A stretch of DNA of 64,000 nucleotides. Source: Oerskovia enterophila (GTDB taxonomy: Bacteria; Actinomycetota; Actinomycetes; Actinomycetales; Cellulomonadaceae). Shown here piece after piece: positions 26,819-35,082 of the stretch; the first letter of the stretch is position 1, and the number at the start of each line of letters is the position of its first letter. The DNA is taken from the NCBI RefSeq assembly GCF_001692445.1, contig NZ_MAQA01000017.1, positions 19,590 through 83,589 on the forward strand. The letters are read 5' to 3'. The notes beneath the pieces are model-generated. The model worked only from the letters and a program-made list of their open reading frames with translations. It did not search any database and was not told where the DNA came from. The position numbers were made by a program, and so were the translations under genes.

Positions 26819-27603
26819 GGGGGTGGAACGTGTTCGTCGCCGAGCTGCAGAAGATGCTGGCGCTGCCCGGGGTGTGGACCGGGGCTGCGGTCGCCGTCCT
26901 CGGGACGGCCGCGCTGACCCTGCTCAACGCGGTCGGCGTCCGCGACGCGCTCGTCGCCGGACGTCCCGAGGACACGGGCTACGGTTCCGCGTTCGACACA
27001 GCGTTCGCCGCGATGCCGATCGGGACCGTGGGCGCGGTCGTGATCGGCGTGATCGCGGTGAGCAGCGAGTACACCGCGAACAGCCCGGACGCCGGAGGCG
27101 GTCGGCAGATCGGTACGACGCTCGTGGCCGTCCCGCGCCGCGCGAGCGTCCTCGTCGCGAAGGTGACCGCGGTCGTCCTGCTCGTGATCGCCACGGCGGT
27201 CGTGGCGGTCCCGGCGAGCGTCGCACTCGCCGAGGCGATCATCGCCGACGCCGCGACCGCGACCGTCCCGCTCGACGAGGCCGTCCGGCGCTGCCTCGGC
27301 GCGGCCCTCTACTGGACCCTCACGGCGCTCCTGGCCCTGGCGGTCACGGTCTTCACGCGCAGCGGGGTCGTCCCTCTCCTGGTGCTCGTGGTCAACAGCT
27401 CGTTGGTGTCGGTGTCGCTCCTGCTCACGATGCTCACGCCGCTCGCGCACTGGCTCCCCGACATGGCCGGCCGCAGGCTCTTCGGGGACGTCGACACCGT
27501 CGCGGGCGGCCTGTCGCCCGGTCCCGGTGCGCTCGTGATGGCCGCGTGGGCCCTGGCGCTCCTCGCGGTCGCGGGCACCGTGTTCTCACGGCGGGACGCG
27601 TGA
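26815..27603 (+). CDS. ABC-2 type permease
   Basis: 262 residues from GTG 26815 in a GTGA overlap with the ATPase gene. About six membrane segments are seen. The cytoplasmic start NVFVAELQKMLALPGVW and the loop GGGRQIGTTLVAVPRRASV resemble the ABC-2 permease pattern of a short amphipathic coupling helix before the next span. It should form the membrane part of the exporter with the next protein, to which it is distantly similar. Confidence 0.88.
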   Translation: MRGWNVFVAELQKMLALPGVWTGAAVAVLGTAALTLLNAVGVRDALVAGRPEDTGYGSAFDTAFAAMPIGTVGAVVIGVIAVSSEYTANSPDAGGGRQIGTTLVAVPRRASVLVAKVTAVVLLVIATAVVAVPASVALAEAIIADAATATVPLDEAVRRCLGAALYWTLTALLALAVTVFTRSGVVPLLVLVVNSSLVSVSLLLTMLTPLAHWLPDMAGRRLFGDVDTVAGGLSPGPGALVMAAWALALLAVAGTVFSRRDA

Positions 27604-28334
27604 GCGCCGGGGGGTTGGCGTCCGTGGTCGCCGCGGAGCTCGACAAGCTCCGCACGCTGCCCGGCGCGGTCCTCGCGGTCGTCGGGACCACCGTGGTCGG
27701 AGCCCTGATCGCCGCCGCGCAGGCGGGTGCGGCCGCCGACCAGGGCCTGCCCGTCACGGCCCTCGATCTCACGCTCCGCACGGTGCCCTTCGTCGTGGCA
27801 GGCCTCGTGCTCGTCGGCGTGCTGCCGGTCTCCCAGGAGCACGCCGGTCGCCAGGTCGCCACGACCCTGACCGCGGTCCCGCGGCGCGGGCTCCTCGTCG
27901 CGGGCAAGAGCGTCGCGGCGATCTGCGCCGTCGGGCTCACCGCGGTCTCGGTGCTCGGCGCCTGCCTGGCCGCGTCCGCGGTCACGCAGCACCTCCTCGA
28001 CGCACCCGCCGCGACGGGCGACGCCGGAGCGGGCCCGCTCCTGGGGGCCGCGGCGTTCCTGGTCGTCATCGGGGTGTTCTCGCACGCCGTGGCGCTGGTC
28101 GTGCGTCACCTCGTGCCCGCGCTCGTCGGCGTCCTCGCGCTGGTGCTCGTCGTGTCCCCGCTGCTCGCGGGCGCGACCGAGCACGCGCGCTGGTTGCCGG
28201 ACCGCGCCGCGTCGGCCTGGTACGACGCGGGCCCGAGCACGCTCGACGGGCCGACGGCGACGCTCGTCGCGCTCGCCTGGGTGGCGGTCGTCGGCGTCCT
28301 GGGTTCGTGGCGGTTCCTCACGCGGGACGCATGA
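27600..28334 (+). CDS. ABC-2 type permease, second subunit
   Basis: 244 residues from GTG 27600, overlapping the previous stop by 4 bp. It repeats the pattern of the first permease: VVAAELDKLRTLPGAVLAV start and HAGRQVATTLTAVPRRGLLV loop, then four more membrane spans. The two permeases probably arose by duplication and form a heterodimer with two copies of the ATPase. The substrate is unknown. The operon ends about 60 bp before a Zur-type site. Confidence 0.88.
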   Translation: MSAGGLASVVAAELDKLRTLPGAVLAVVGTTVVGALIAAAQAGAAADQGLPVTALDLTLRTVPFVVAGLVLVGVLPVSQEHAGRQVATTLTAVPRRGLLVAGKSVAAICAVGLTAVSVLGACLAASAVTQHLLDAPAATGDAGAGPLLGAAAFLVVIGVFSHAVALVVRHLVPALVGVLALVLVVSPLLAGATEHARWLPDRAASAWYDAGPSTLDGPTATLVALAWVAVVGVLGSWRFLTRDA

Positions 28335-28399
28335 CGAGGTCGAGGCGCGGGTAGGTCGGGCCCCAGCGCCCCACCCCGGCAGCACCCACACTAGTTGAT

Positions 28400-28418
28400 A
28401 ATGAGAGCGGTTCTCATT
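28400..28418 (+). promoter_or_regulatory. Zur/Fur-type operator
   Basis: AATGAGA and TCTCATT flank a 5-bp GCGGT centre, inside the AT-richer stretch GATAATGAGAGCGGTTCTCAT. It resembles actinobacterial Zur boxes (TGA-N9-TCA with A/T flanks) and sits 93 bp before a zinc-chaperone-like gene, which makes zinc-dependent repression likely. Confidence 0.75.
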
Positions 28419-28510
28419 CTCTGCTACGGTGTGCGAGTTCGGCGCGCTCCCTGCGCCGCAGCCCACACCTACCGGAAGGACGGTGGGACCCGCCGGGGTC
28501 CCGTGACGCC

Positions 28511-29782
28511 ATGACCAGCACCAGACACCGCCACCTCGCCCTGGGGATCGCCCTCGCCCTGCCCGCCGCCGTGCTCGCCGGCTGCGCCACGGGCGAGGCC
28601 TCCCCCGCCGCGACGTCCGACGCGTCCGAGCACGACCACGACGAGCACGAGGAGGGCGGCCACGGCACCGAGGCCGCGACCGACACCCCGCGCATCGCCG
28701 TGACCTACGACGGCGGGATCGTCGTCCTCGACGGCACGAGCCTCGAGCAGGTCGCCGACCTCCCGGTCGACGGCTTCACGCGCATCAACCCCGCGGGGGA
28801 CGAGCGCCACGTGATCGTCTCCGCGGGTGACGCGTTCCGGGTCCTCGACCTCGGCACGTGGGGCGAGCCGCACGGCAACCACTCGCACTTCTACACGTCC
28901 GAGCCGGCCTTCACGCAGACCGAGTTCGCCGCGAACCACCCCGGCCACGTGGTCCGCCACGCGGGCCGCACGGTCCTGTTCAACGACGGCTCGGGGCTCG
29001 TCGAGTCGTTCGACCCGCACGACCTCGCGGACGGCGACCCCGAGACCACGACGTACATGACCCCGTCCCCGCACCACGGCGTCGCGGTCGAGCTCGAGAG
29101 CGGCGACCTGCTCGTCACCGACGGCACCGAGGACTCGCGGTCGAGCGTCGTGGTCCTCGACAGCGGTCGCCACGAGGTCGCGCGCACCGACGCCTGCCCG
29201 GGCGTGCACGGCGAGGCCGTCGCGTCCGACGAGGCCGTGGTCGTGGGCTGCGAGGACGGCGTGGTCGTCTACGCGGGCGGCGAGCTGACCAAGATCGCGT
29301 CGCCCGACGCCTACGGCCGGATCGGCAACCAGGCCGGCTCGGACGAGTCACCCGTGGTCCTGGGCGACTACAAGTCCGACCCGGACGCCGAGCTCGAGCG
29401 CCCCACCCGTGTCTCGCTCGTCGACACCGTGAGCCGGCAGATCACCCTGGTCGACACGGGCGCGAGCTACACGTTCCGCTCGCTCGGCCGCGGCCCGCAC
29501 GGCGAGGCGCTCGTCCTGGGGACCGACGGCGCGCTGCGCGTCATCGACCCCGCCTCGGGGGCGGTCACCAGCACCATCGCGGTGATCGACGCGTGGACCG
29601 AGCCCGACGACTGGCAGGCCCCGCGCCCCACGCTGTTCGTGCTCGACCACACGGCCTACGTGACGGACCCCGCCACGAAGGCCGTGCACGCGGTCGACGT
29701 CGAGTCGGGCAAGGTCTACGCGAGCACCACGCTCGACGTGGTCCCCAACGAGCTGACGGGGGTCTCGGGCCTCCCCGGGTGA
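28511..29782 (+). CDS. aztD: Zinc metallochaperone AztD-like lipoprotein
   Basis: 423 residues. A lipoprotein signal ends in VLAGC (Cys25). A His/Glu/Asp-rich stretch follows at about 40-51 (EHDHDEHEEGGHG), then a propeller-like domain with repeated motifs (GDAFRVLDLGT, GNHSHFYTSEP, HHGVAVELESGDLLVTDG, GVHGEAVASDEAVVVGCEDG). Paired His-rich loops fit AztD, a zinc carrier that hands metal to an ABC importer. No AztABC genes lie nearby, so it is an orphan here. The Zur box upstream supports zinc-starvation control. Confidence 0.82.
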   Translation: MTSTRHRHLALGIALALPAAVLAGCATGEASPAATSDASEHDHDEHEEGGHGTEAATDTPRIAVTYDGGIVVLDGTSLEQVADLPVDGFTRINPAGDERHVIVSAGDAFRVLDLGTWGEPHGNHSHFYTSEPAFTQTEFAANHPGHVVRHAGRTVLFNDGSGLVESFDPHDLADGDPETTTYMTPSPHHGVAVELESGDLLVTDGTEDSRSSVVVLDSGRHEVARTDACPGVHGEAVASDEAVVVGCEDGVVVYAGGELTKIASPDAYGRIGNQAGSDESPVVLGDYKSDPDAELERPTRVSLVDTVSRQITLVDTGASYTFRSLGRGPHGEALVLGTDGALRVIDPASGAVTSTIAVIDAWTEPDDWQAPRPTLFVLDHTAYVTDPATKAVHAVDVESGKVYASTTLDVVPNELTGVSGLPG

Positions 29783-29803
29783 TCTTCTGCCCGACGGCGC
29801 CAC

Positions 29804-29850
29804 GCGCCCCGGGCGACCACCTCACCGCGCGAGGTGGTCGCCCGGGGCGC
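29804..29850 (+). terminator. Terminator of the zinc chaperone gene
   Basis: A perfect 20-bp stem (29804-29823 / 29831-29850) with a 7-nt loop lies 21 bp past the stop. Confidence 0.8.
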
Positions 29851-29965
29851 GCTGCGTCGTCGGGCCCCTCCGGGACGGGCGATCGCCTCTTCCGCCCAGG
29901 CAGCCCTTGCACTTCCGCCGTACCGTCGAGGGGAGAACCGCCCGACCGACCTTCCAGGAGGGCCC

Positions 29966-31786
29966 GTGAAGGGTTCAAACAAGGCCGAGGCGCCCAAGCG
30001 TCCCCCGGGCAGCCCGATGCTGATCGTGCTGATGATCATCGTGGTCCTCCCTTCCGTGCTGCTCGCCGACGCGTGGGGAGCCGGCCCGGTGGGGATCATC
30101 GGCGGCCTGACGGGCATGTTCGCGCTGGTGGCCTTCATGGGCGGTCCGCTCCGGGCCGACCTCCGCATCGCTGCGGTGATGGGCCCGCTGCTGATCTTCG
30201 CAGCAGCCGTCCCGCGCCTGGTGGCCGAGACCTCGCGCCCCGCGGCGATCGCGCTCGTCGTGGTGCTCGTGTTCGTCGCCGCACTCCTCCCCCTGCTCGG
30301 CCCACGCTTCGGCAACGCGGGGATGGGGCTCGGGATGACCACGGTGTTCGGCTACGGCTACGCACCGATGGGTGGGGCCGATCATCGGCAGGTGATCGCG
30401 GCGGCCGTCGCGGGGGTCGCCGTGGCGCTCGTCCTGCGCATCCTGATGGGGATCTCGGACCCGTCCAAGCAGACCCGCGAACAGGTCGCCGCGGTGCTCG
30501 TCGCCGACGATCCGAGCAGCGCCACCGCCACCGCCTTCAGCACCTGGCTCAGCGACGGCAGGCAGCGCTGGCTCGCGGACGCGCTCGAGGGTGCCTCGCG
30601 CTACCGCCTCGCCCTGCACACGGCACACCTCACCGCGGCGGGCGATCCCGACGACACCGTGCTCCGCGAGCGGGCTCACGAGCTGGCCGAGGAGATGAAG
30701 GCCAAGCCCCGGCGGGGCGAGCCCGTCAAGGCACCGTCGCCCTCGCAGGCATCAGCCGTCACCGAGCCCCCCTTCACCGACGCAGCGCGCGCCCTGGACT
30801 CCGTCGAGCAGGCGATCCAGGAGCGTGACACCGCCACGGTCACGCTCGATCGGGACCGGCGCCACCAGCTCCAGGACGCGGTGCTGCACCCCGCGGCCAG
30901 GCTGCAGTCCATCCAGTTCCGGCACGCGTTCCGCACTGCGCTCGCAGTGCTGCTGATGCTGCTGATCACGTCCGGCCTGGAACGAGGCGACCCCCTGGTC
31001 TCGACCGTGCTGCTGACCACCTTCAGCATCCTCCAGGCCAGCTGGAGCGGCACCGTGGCCAAGGCGAGGAACAAGATCATCGGTCTGGTCTCCGGCTCGC
31101 TCACGGTCGCGGTGGTCCTGCTGGTCGTCCCGTCGCGCTATCTCACCCTGGTCGCGGTCGTCGCCCTGTGCCTGGGGCTGTGGTACGTCGTCACCCGCCC
31201 GGCGCTGGGCGGCGCGTTCATGGTCGTCGTCAGCGTCGGCTTCAACTCCGTGACCCGTGACCTGAACGCGGTCGACCTCCTGACGCAGTACGTGGTGCTC
31301 ACCCTGAGCGCGGTGCTGGTCGGAGTGGTCCTCGGCTTCGCCGTGATCCCGGGCTTCCGGCCCCCACCTCTGCGACGACGTATCGAGACCGCGACCGAGG
31401 CCACCGCGACCGCGCTCCGTGCCTCGTCGGAGAGGTCCGGTCCACAGCAGCCTGAGGAGATCGCCCTGCTCCGGGACGCCGTCCGCCTGCAGGACGAGCT
31501 GGTGCCCGACCGCGACCGGCTCGACGACAGGCAGCTCGCCGAGCTCGACACGCTGCGCAACGGGTTGCGCGACCTGACCGTCCTGGCCGACGCAGCGCAG
31601 CTGAACCGCGGCGAGCTCGACCAGGTCCTCCAGGCGTTGAGCCCCGACGACCCGACGGGCGGGAACGGGGCCGACGGCACGGCCCCCGAGACCTCGGGCG
31701 CAGCGTCCTCGACCTTGTGGGACCTGGCCCAGCACGCCGGCTCGGCCGAGCGGTACCTGCTGCGGACGCTGCCGGACCACGCCTGA
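29966..31786 (+). CDS. FUSC-family (aromatic acid exporter-like) membrane protein
   Basis: 606 residues from GTG 29966, with AGGAGG just upstream. An N-terminal block of about six spans (residues 18-160) is followed by a long cytoplasmic region (about 160-320) and a second six-span block: HAFRTALAVLLMLLITSGLE, TTFSILQASWSGTVAKARNK and VSVGFNSV. That FUSC arrangement is found in fusaric-acid and aromatic-acid exporters. The C-terminal 150 residues are helical and soluble. The substrate is unknown. It converges on the Nudix gene. Confidence 0.83.
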   Translation: MKGSNKAEAPKRPPGSPMLIVLMIIVVLPSVLLADAWGAGPVGIIGGLTGMFALVAFMGGPLRADLRIAAVMGPLLIFAAAVPRLVAETSRPAAIALVVVLVFVAALLPLLGPRFGNAGMGLGMTTVFGYGYAPMGGADHRQVIAAAVAGVAVALVLRILMGISDPSKQTREQVAAVLVADDPSSATATAFSTWLSDGRQRWLADALEGASRYRLALHTAHLTAAGDPDDTVLRERAHELAEEMKAKPRRGEPVKAPSPSQASAVTEPPFTDAARALDSVEQAIQERDTATVTLDRDRRHQLQDAVLHPAARLQSIQFRHAFRTALAVLLMLLITSGLERGDPLVSTVLLTTFSILQASWSGTVAKARNKIIGLVSGSLTVAVVLLVVPSRYLTLVAVVALCLGLWYVVTRPALGGAFMVVVSVGFNSVTRDLNAVDLLTQYVVLTLSAVLVGVVLGFAVIPGFRPPPLRRRIETATEATATALRASSERSGPQQPEEIALLRDAVRLQDELVPDRDRLDDRQLAELDTLRNGLRDLTVLADAAQLNRGELDQVLQALSPDDPTGGNGADGTAPETSGAASSTLWDLAQHAGSAERYLLRTLPDHA

Positions 31787-31807
31787 GCCGGCTCGCACGG
31801 TCTCGCC

Positions 31808-32275
31808 TCAGGACCGGGCGAGCGCCTCCGCGAGGCGGTCGAGCAGCTCGACCTGCCCCGCGACCACGAGCTCGCGCGCCCGCGCGAGCGGCACCCACGC
31901 GACCCGGTCGAGCTCCGGGAACGACGCCGTCCGGCCCGACCGCGGCGGCCACTCCATCTCGAACGTGTTGCTCGTCGCGGTGCTCGCGTCGAAGTCGGCG
32001 CGGCGCGCCCAGGCACGAACGGTCTTGCCCGCTCGCTGCCTGATCTGCCCCAGGTCGATCTCCGGCCCCTCGGGCGGAGCGGACCCGAGCTCCTCGGTGA
32101 ACTCGCGGACCGCCGCGGCGTGCGGGTCCTCGTCGGGGTCGTGCTCGCCCTTGGGGATGGTCCAGGCGCGTTCCTCCTTGCGCGCCCACAGCGGACCGCC
32201 CATGTGCCCGACGAGCACCTCGACCTCTCCCCCGTCACCGACCCGGTGCAGGAGGAGCCCCGCGCTGCTCGCCAC
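31808..32275 (-). CDS. Nudix hydrolase
   Basis: 155 residues. The full Nudix box is present at about 43-65 (GEHDPDEDPHAAAVREFTEE then LGS), matching GX5EX7REUXEEXGU, preceded by WTIPK. That arrangement and RAWARRADFD are typical of the small actinobacterial NTP pyrophosphohydrolase group that includes diadenosine-polyphosphate and oxidised-nucleotide hydrolases. The substrate is uncertain. It lies 10 bp after the deacetylase-like gene on the same strand and is probably in one transcript with it. Confidence 0.92.
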   Translation of the reverse strand: MASSAGLLLHRVGDGGEVEVLVGHMGGPLWARKEERAWTIPKGEHDPDEDPHAAAVREFTEELGSAPPEGPEIDLGQIRQRAGKTVRAWARRADFDASTATSNTFEMEWPPRSGRTASFPELDRVAWVPLARARELVVAGQVELLDRLAEALARS

Positions 32276-32285
32276 GACCCGCGCC

Positions 32286-33491
32286 CTACGAGACCGGGGG
32301 ACGCGCCTGGAGCTCGGCCAGCACCGCCGGGTCCTGGACGTTCATCCACGCGATGACGTCCTGGTACGTGGCACAGATGGTCTCGGGCTTGCCGCACGCC
32401 TCGAGCATGAAGTCCTTGGCCGCCGGGTTGAACGCGTTGCCGCTCCACTGGTTGAAGTGGTTGGCCACGAGCACGGGCGCGCGGTTGCCGTTGAAGGCGA
32501 CGTCGTACATGTGCCGGTACGTCTCGAGGACCGCGGCGCGGATCTCGGGGGCACGCTCGGGCTGGTTCTGCGCCTTGTTGAACTTGTACCAGAAGTTGTA
32601 GTCCATGGCCATGACGTTGCCGAGCGTCGGAGAGCTCGTCGTCTGCATCCGGAACTCCCACACGCCGTACTCCTGCTTGGGCCACGCGATGCCGCTACCG
32701 GGGATCGACGAGTCGTACGTCTGCCCGTGCGCGGCCCACGCCGGGGCGATCTGGTCCCAGTTGCCCTCGAGGCAGGGCGTCCGGCCGCCCGTGACCTCGG
32801 AGGCCGGGATCTCGAGCGGTGGCGTGTCCTGGAGGCCGTTGATCTCCTGCCAGTCGTTCCAGAAGCCGAAGAACTGGTCGAGCTCGCTGTTCCAGTCGGC
32901 CGTGGTCCAGTCCCCGCCACCGGGCGGGTTGTCGGCGCAGAAGTGCCCGTTGTAGTGCGTGCCGATCTCGTGGCCCTCCAGGTAGGCAGCGTTGAGGTCG
33001 CCCACGAGGGTCGTGACCGTGGCCGCGTCCCCGCCGAACCCCACCGACGCCTTGCCCGGCGCGTGCCCCGGTCCGGTGTAGGCGTCGCGGTGCTCGTCCG
33101 TCAGGAGGTAGATGCCCGTGAGGAATCCCGTGAACCGGGCGTCGACCTGGGCCGCCGCCTCACGGAACTCGGTCCACCGGTCGTGCCACCCGGCGCCGTC
33201 GAACGAGAAGATGATGAACTGCGGCGGGTTCTCGCCGGGCGCGAGCTTGGTGAGCGGGACGTTCGACGCCGCCCGCGTGGGGGTCGGCGTGGGCGTGGGG
33301 GTCGGCTCCTCGGGCGTGGGCTCCTCCGAGGGTGAGACGTCCCCGGTGGGGCGCTCCGCCGTCGGGCCCGGTTCCGTGGGCCCCGGAGATCCCGTGCACC
33401 CGGCGACCAGCGCCAGTGCCGCGACCACCGCCCCCGCGCCGAGCGCCGCCCGGCGCACCGTTCCGACAGGACGAGCAGAACGCAGTGACAC
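32286..33491 (-). CDS. Polysaccharide deacetylase-like lipoprotein
   Basis: 401 residues from GTG 33491, with GGAAGGA upstream. The lipoprotein signal ends LALVAGC (Cys32). A Pro/Thr/Glu linker (about 33-72, with TPTPTPTPT) precedes the catalytic-like domain. FIIFSFDGAGWHD near 90 and EGHEIGTHYNGHFC near 175 recall motifs 1 and 2 of CE4 deacetylases, but the usual TFDDG reads SFDGAG, and the His pair is spaced HYNGH. It may be a divergent CE4 enzyme for peptidoglycan or chitin, or catalytically altered. Confidence 0.75.
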   Translation of the reverse strand: MSLRSARPVGTVRRAALGAGAVVAALALVAGCTGSPGPTEPGPTAERPTGDVSPSEEPTPEEPTPTPTPTPTRAASNVPLTKLAPGENPPQFIIFSFDGAGWHDRWTEFREAAAQVDARFTGFLTGIYLLTDEHRDAYTGPGHAPGKASVGFGGDAATVTTLVGDLNAAYLEGHEIGTHYNGHFCADNPPGGGDWTTADWNSELDQFFGFWNDWQEINGLQDTPPLEIPASEVTGGRTPCLEGNWDQIAPAWAAHGQTYDSSIPGSGIAWPKQEYGVWEFRMQTTSSPTLGNVMAMDYNFWYKFNKAQNQPERAPEIRAAVLETYRHMYDVAFNGNRAPVLVANHFNQWSGNAFNPAAKDFMLEACGKPETICATYQDVIAWMNVQDPAVLAELQARPPVS

Positions 33492-33573
33492 GAAGAGTCC
33501 TTCCGAGCGTGGGCCGTCCCACCACGCTAGGTGAGGACGCGGTGCCGCGCTCGGCCTGAGCGGGTGAGTCTGC

Positions 33574-34407
33574 TCAGGGTTCCGGGACGTCCTCGAAGAC
33601 GCTCCCCGGGTTGCGCATGAGCGACGCCCGGTCGAGCGGCCACACCTTGGCGACCGCGGTGCCCACGACGTTGTCGATCGGCACGAACCCGTTCCCGGGC
33701 TTGTCCGTGTTGTAGCGCGAGTCGCCCGAGTTCTGCCGGTTGTCGCCCAGGACGAACAGCGAGCCCTCGGGCACGACCACGTCGAACTCGATCTCGCTGG
33801 GGATCGAGCCCGGCTTGATGTACGTCTCGTCGATCGCGACGCCGTTGACCGAGACGCGGCCCTGCGCGTCGCAGCACGTCACGTGGTCCCCGGGCAGCCC
33901 GATGACCCTCTTGATGAGGTGCTCGCCCGCGTCCACCGGACGGATGCCGATGAAGGTCAGGAACGTCTCGCCCGCCTTGACCAGGCCCGTCGACTCCTGC
34001 TGCGGCTGGCTCGCGAGCCAGCCGCCCGGGTCCTTGAAGACCACGACGTCGCCACGGTGGATGTCGAGGAAGCGCGGGACGAACCGCGAGGCCAGGACCC
34101 TGTCGTCCTTGATGAGGGTGTTCTCCATGGACTCGCTCGGGATGACGAACGGCTGGACCACGAAGGTCTTGATGAGGAACGAGATGACCAGGGCCGCGAC
34201 GACGATCACGCCGACCTCGCGCGCGAACGACCAGCGGCGGCGAGTCCTCACGGCTGCGCCCGGAGCCGGGGCCCCCGCGGAGCCGTCGCCGGGCTCGCCG
34301 CTGGGCGCCTGGCCCTCGGGGAAGACCGACTCGACGTCGGGCGCGCCAGGGAAGGCGCCCGACGGTCTCGGCTGGTCGTCTGGGCGCTCGGCGTCGTTCG
34401 AAGTCAC
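33574..34407 (-). CDS. lepB: Signal peptidase I
   Basis: 277 residues from GTG 34407. A disordered acidic/Pro-rich N-terminus (about 1-55) leads to one membrane helix (about 64-82). The catalytic Ser is S93 in IPSESMENT and the general-base Lys is K166 in LIKRVIGLPGD; VLGDNRQNSGDSR is the conserved final box. It removes signal peptides outside the membrane, and the window has many exported substrates. The upstream start is uncertain because the frame stays open, but GGAAG precedes this GTG. Confidence 0.95.
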   Translation of the reverse strand: MTSNDAERPDDQPRPSGAFPGAPDVESVFPEGQAPSGEPGDGSAGAPAPGAAVRTRRRWSFAREVGVIVVAALVISFLIKTFVVQPFVIPSESMENTLIKDDRVLASRFVPRFLDIHRGDVVVFKDPGGWLASQPQQESTGLVKAGETFLTFIGIRPVDAGEHLIKRVIGLPGDHVTCCDAQGRVSVNGVAIDETYIKPGSIPSEIEFDVVVPEGSLFVLGDNRQNSGDSRYNTDKPGNGFVPIDNVVGTAVAKVWPLDRASLMRNPGSVFEDVPEP

Positions 34408-34570
34408 GGGGACACTCTTCCACCAATGGGCCCGTGGGGCCGGTCGGTCTCGGCGGGGCTGGCGCCGCGGACGGTGACGGGCCTCGACCCGATGGCGTGG
34501 TGCGCACGACTCGCCAGGTCCGGACGGGCTCCGACGGGGTGAGTCCGGGCGGTGGCCGGGGAGGTGGGGT

Positions 34571-34618
34571 GTGTTGCTCGCGCAGCCACCACAATTGTGG
34601 TGACTGCACGAACAACAC
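34571..34618. repeat. Palindromic repeat element, copy B
   Basis: A 48-bp palindrome: 24-nt halves 34571-34594 and 34595-34618 centred on ACAATTGT. The only three mismatches are transitions that become G-U pairs in minus-strand RNA, so the hairpin folds fully only when read toward lepB. The symmetry continues outward in weaker form (GAGGT / ACCTC at about 34561-34626). It is related to copy A at 16004-16055. Confidence 0.65.
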
Positions 34619-34715
34619 AACCTCCCCCGGGAGACGGACAGGGCCCGAGCGTCCCGCACGCGCCGCCACGACACGCAGCAGGGGGCGCGAGATCGCGGGC
34701 CAGGCCAGCACCAAC

Positions 34716-34752
34716 GACGAAGGGCCCCGACCACTGGTCGGGGCCCTTCGTC
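34716..34752 (-). terminator. Terminator of tRNA-Ser
   Basis: An 18-bp perfect inverted repeat (34716-34733 / 34735-34752) starts 4 nt after the tRNA 3' end. Confidence 0.85.
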
Positions 34753-34756
34753 ACTG

Positions 34757-34843
34757 CGGTAGCGGTGAGATTCGAACTCACGGTGGACTTTCACCCACAC
34801 ACGCTTTCGAGGCGTGCTCCTTAGGCCACTCGGACACGCTACC
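34757..34843 (-). tRNA. tRNA-Ser (CGA)
   Basis: 87 nt. Acceptor GGTAGCG pairs with CGCTACC, discriminator G. The anticodon loop is CTCGAAA with anticodon CGA. A long variable arm (GTGGGTGAAAGTCCAC region) marks a class II tRNA, and the T-loop is GTTCGAATC. CCA is not encoded. A small hairpin (34844-34863, CAGCCGGG / CCCGGCTG) abuts its 5' end. Confidence 0.97.
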
Positions 34844-35082
34844 CAGCCGGGAAGACCCGGCTGCAGAAGGATACCTGCTCCTGGCGCCTGGACCGAATCG
34901 GGCACCCCGCGCGCCTGCCGGCACCCGAGGGAGGCGCCGTCGCACGCCCGACGCCGGGCCCGCCGTCGGGCACCGACGCCGCGTCCCGAACTCATATCCC
35001 CGGCTACCCCGGGTCATAGGGACCTCACAGGTTCGGACGGCTCACTGGAGGAGCTCACTTCCCCGTCACCTGGAGGTCACCC

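Larger units (their letters stand above)
34408..34756. other. Non-coding region between lepB and tRNA-Ser
   Basis: It holds the tRNA terminator (34716-34752), palindromic repeat copy B (34571-34618) and probably the lepB promoter. I see no convincing ORF or clear -35/-10 pair. Confidence 0.5.

Noticed and set aside
34844..34863. Second tRNA or terminator of a plus-strand gene
   Set aside because: It is only an 8-bp hairpin abutting the 5' end of tRNA-Ser; no plus-strand gene ends there and no tRNA fold is possible.
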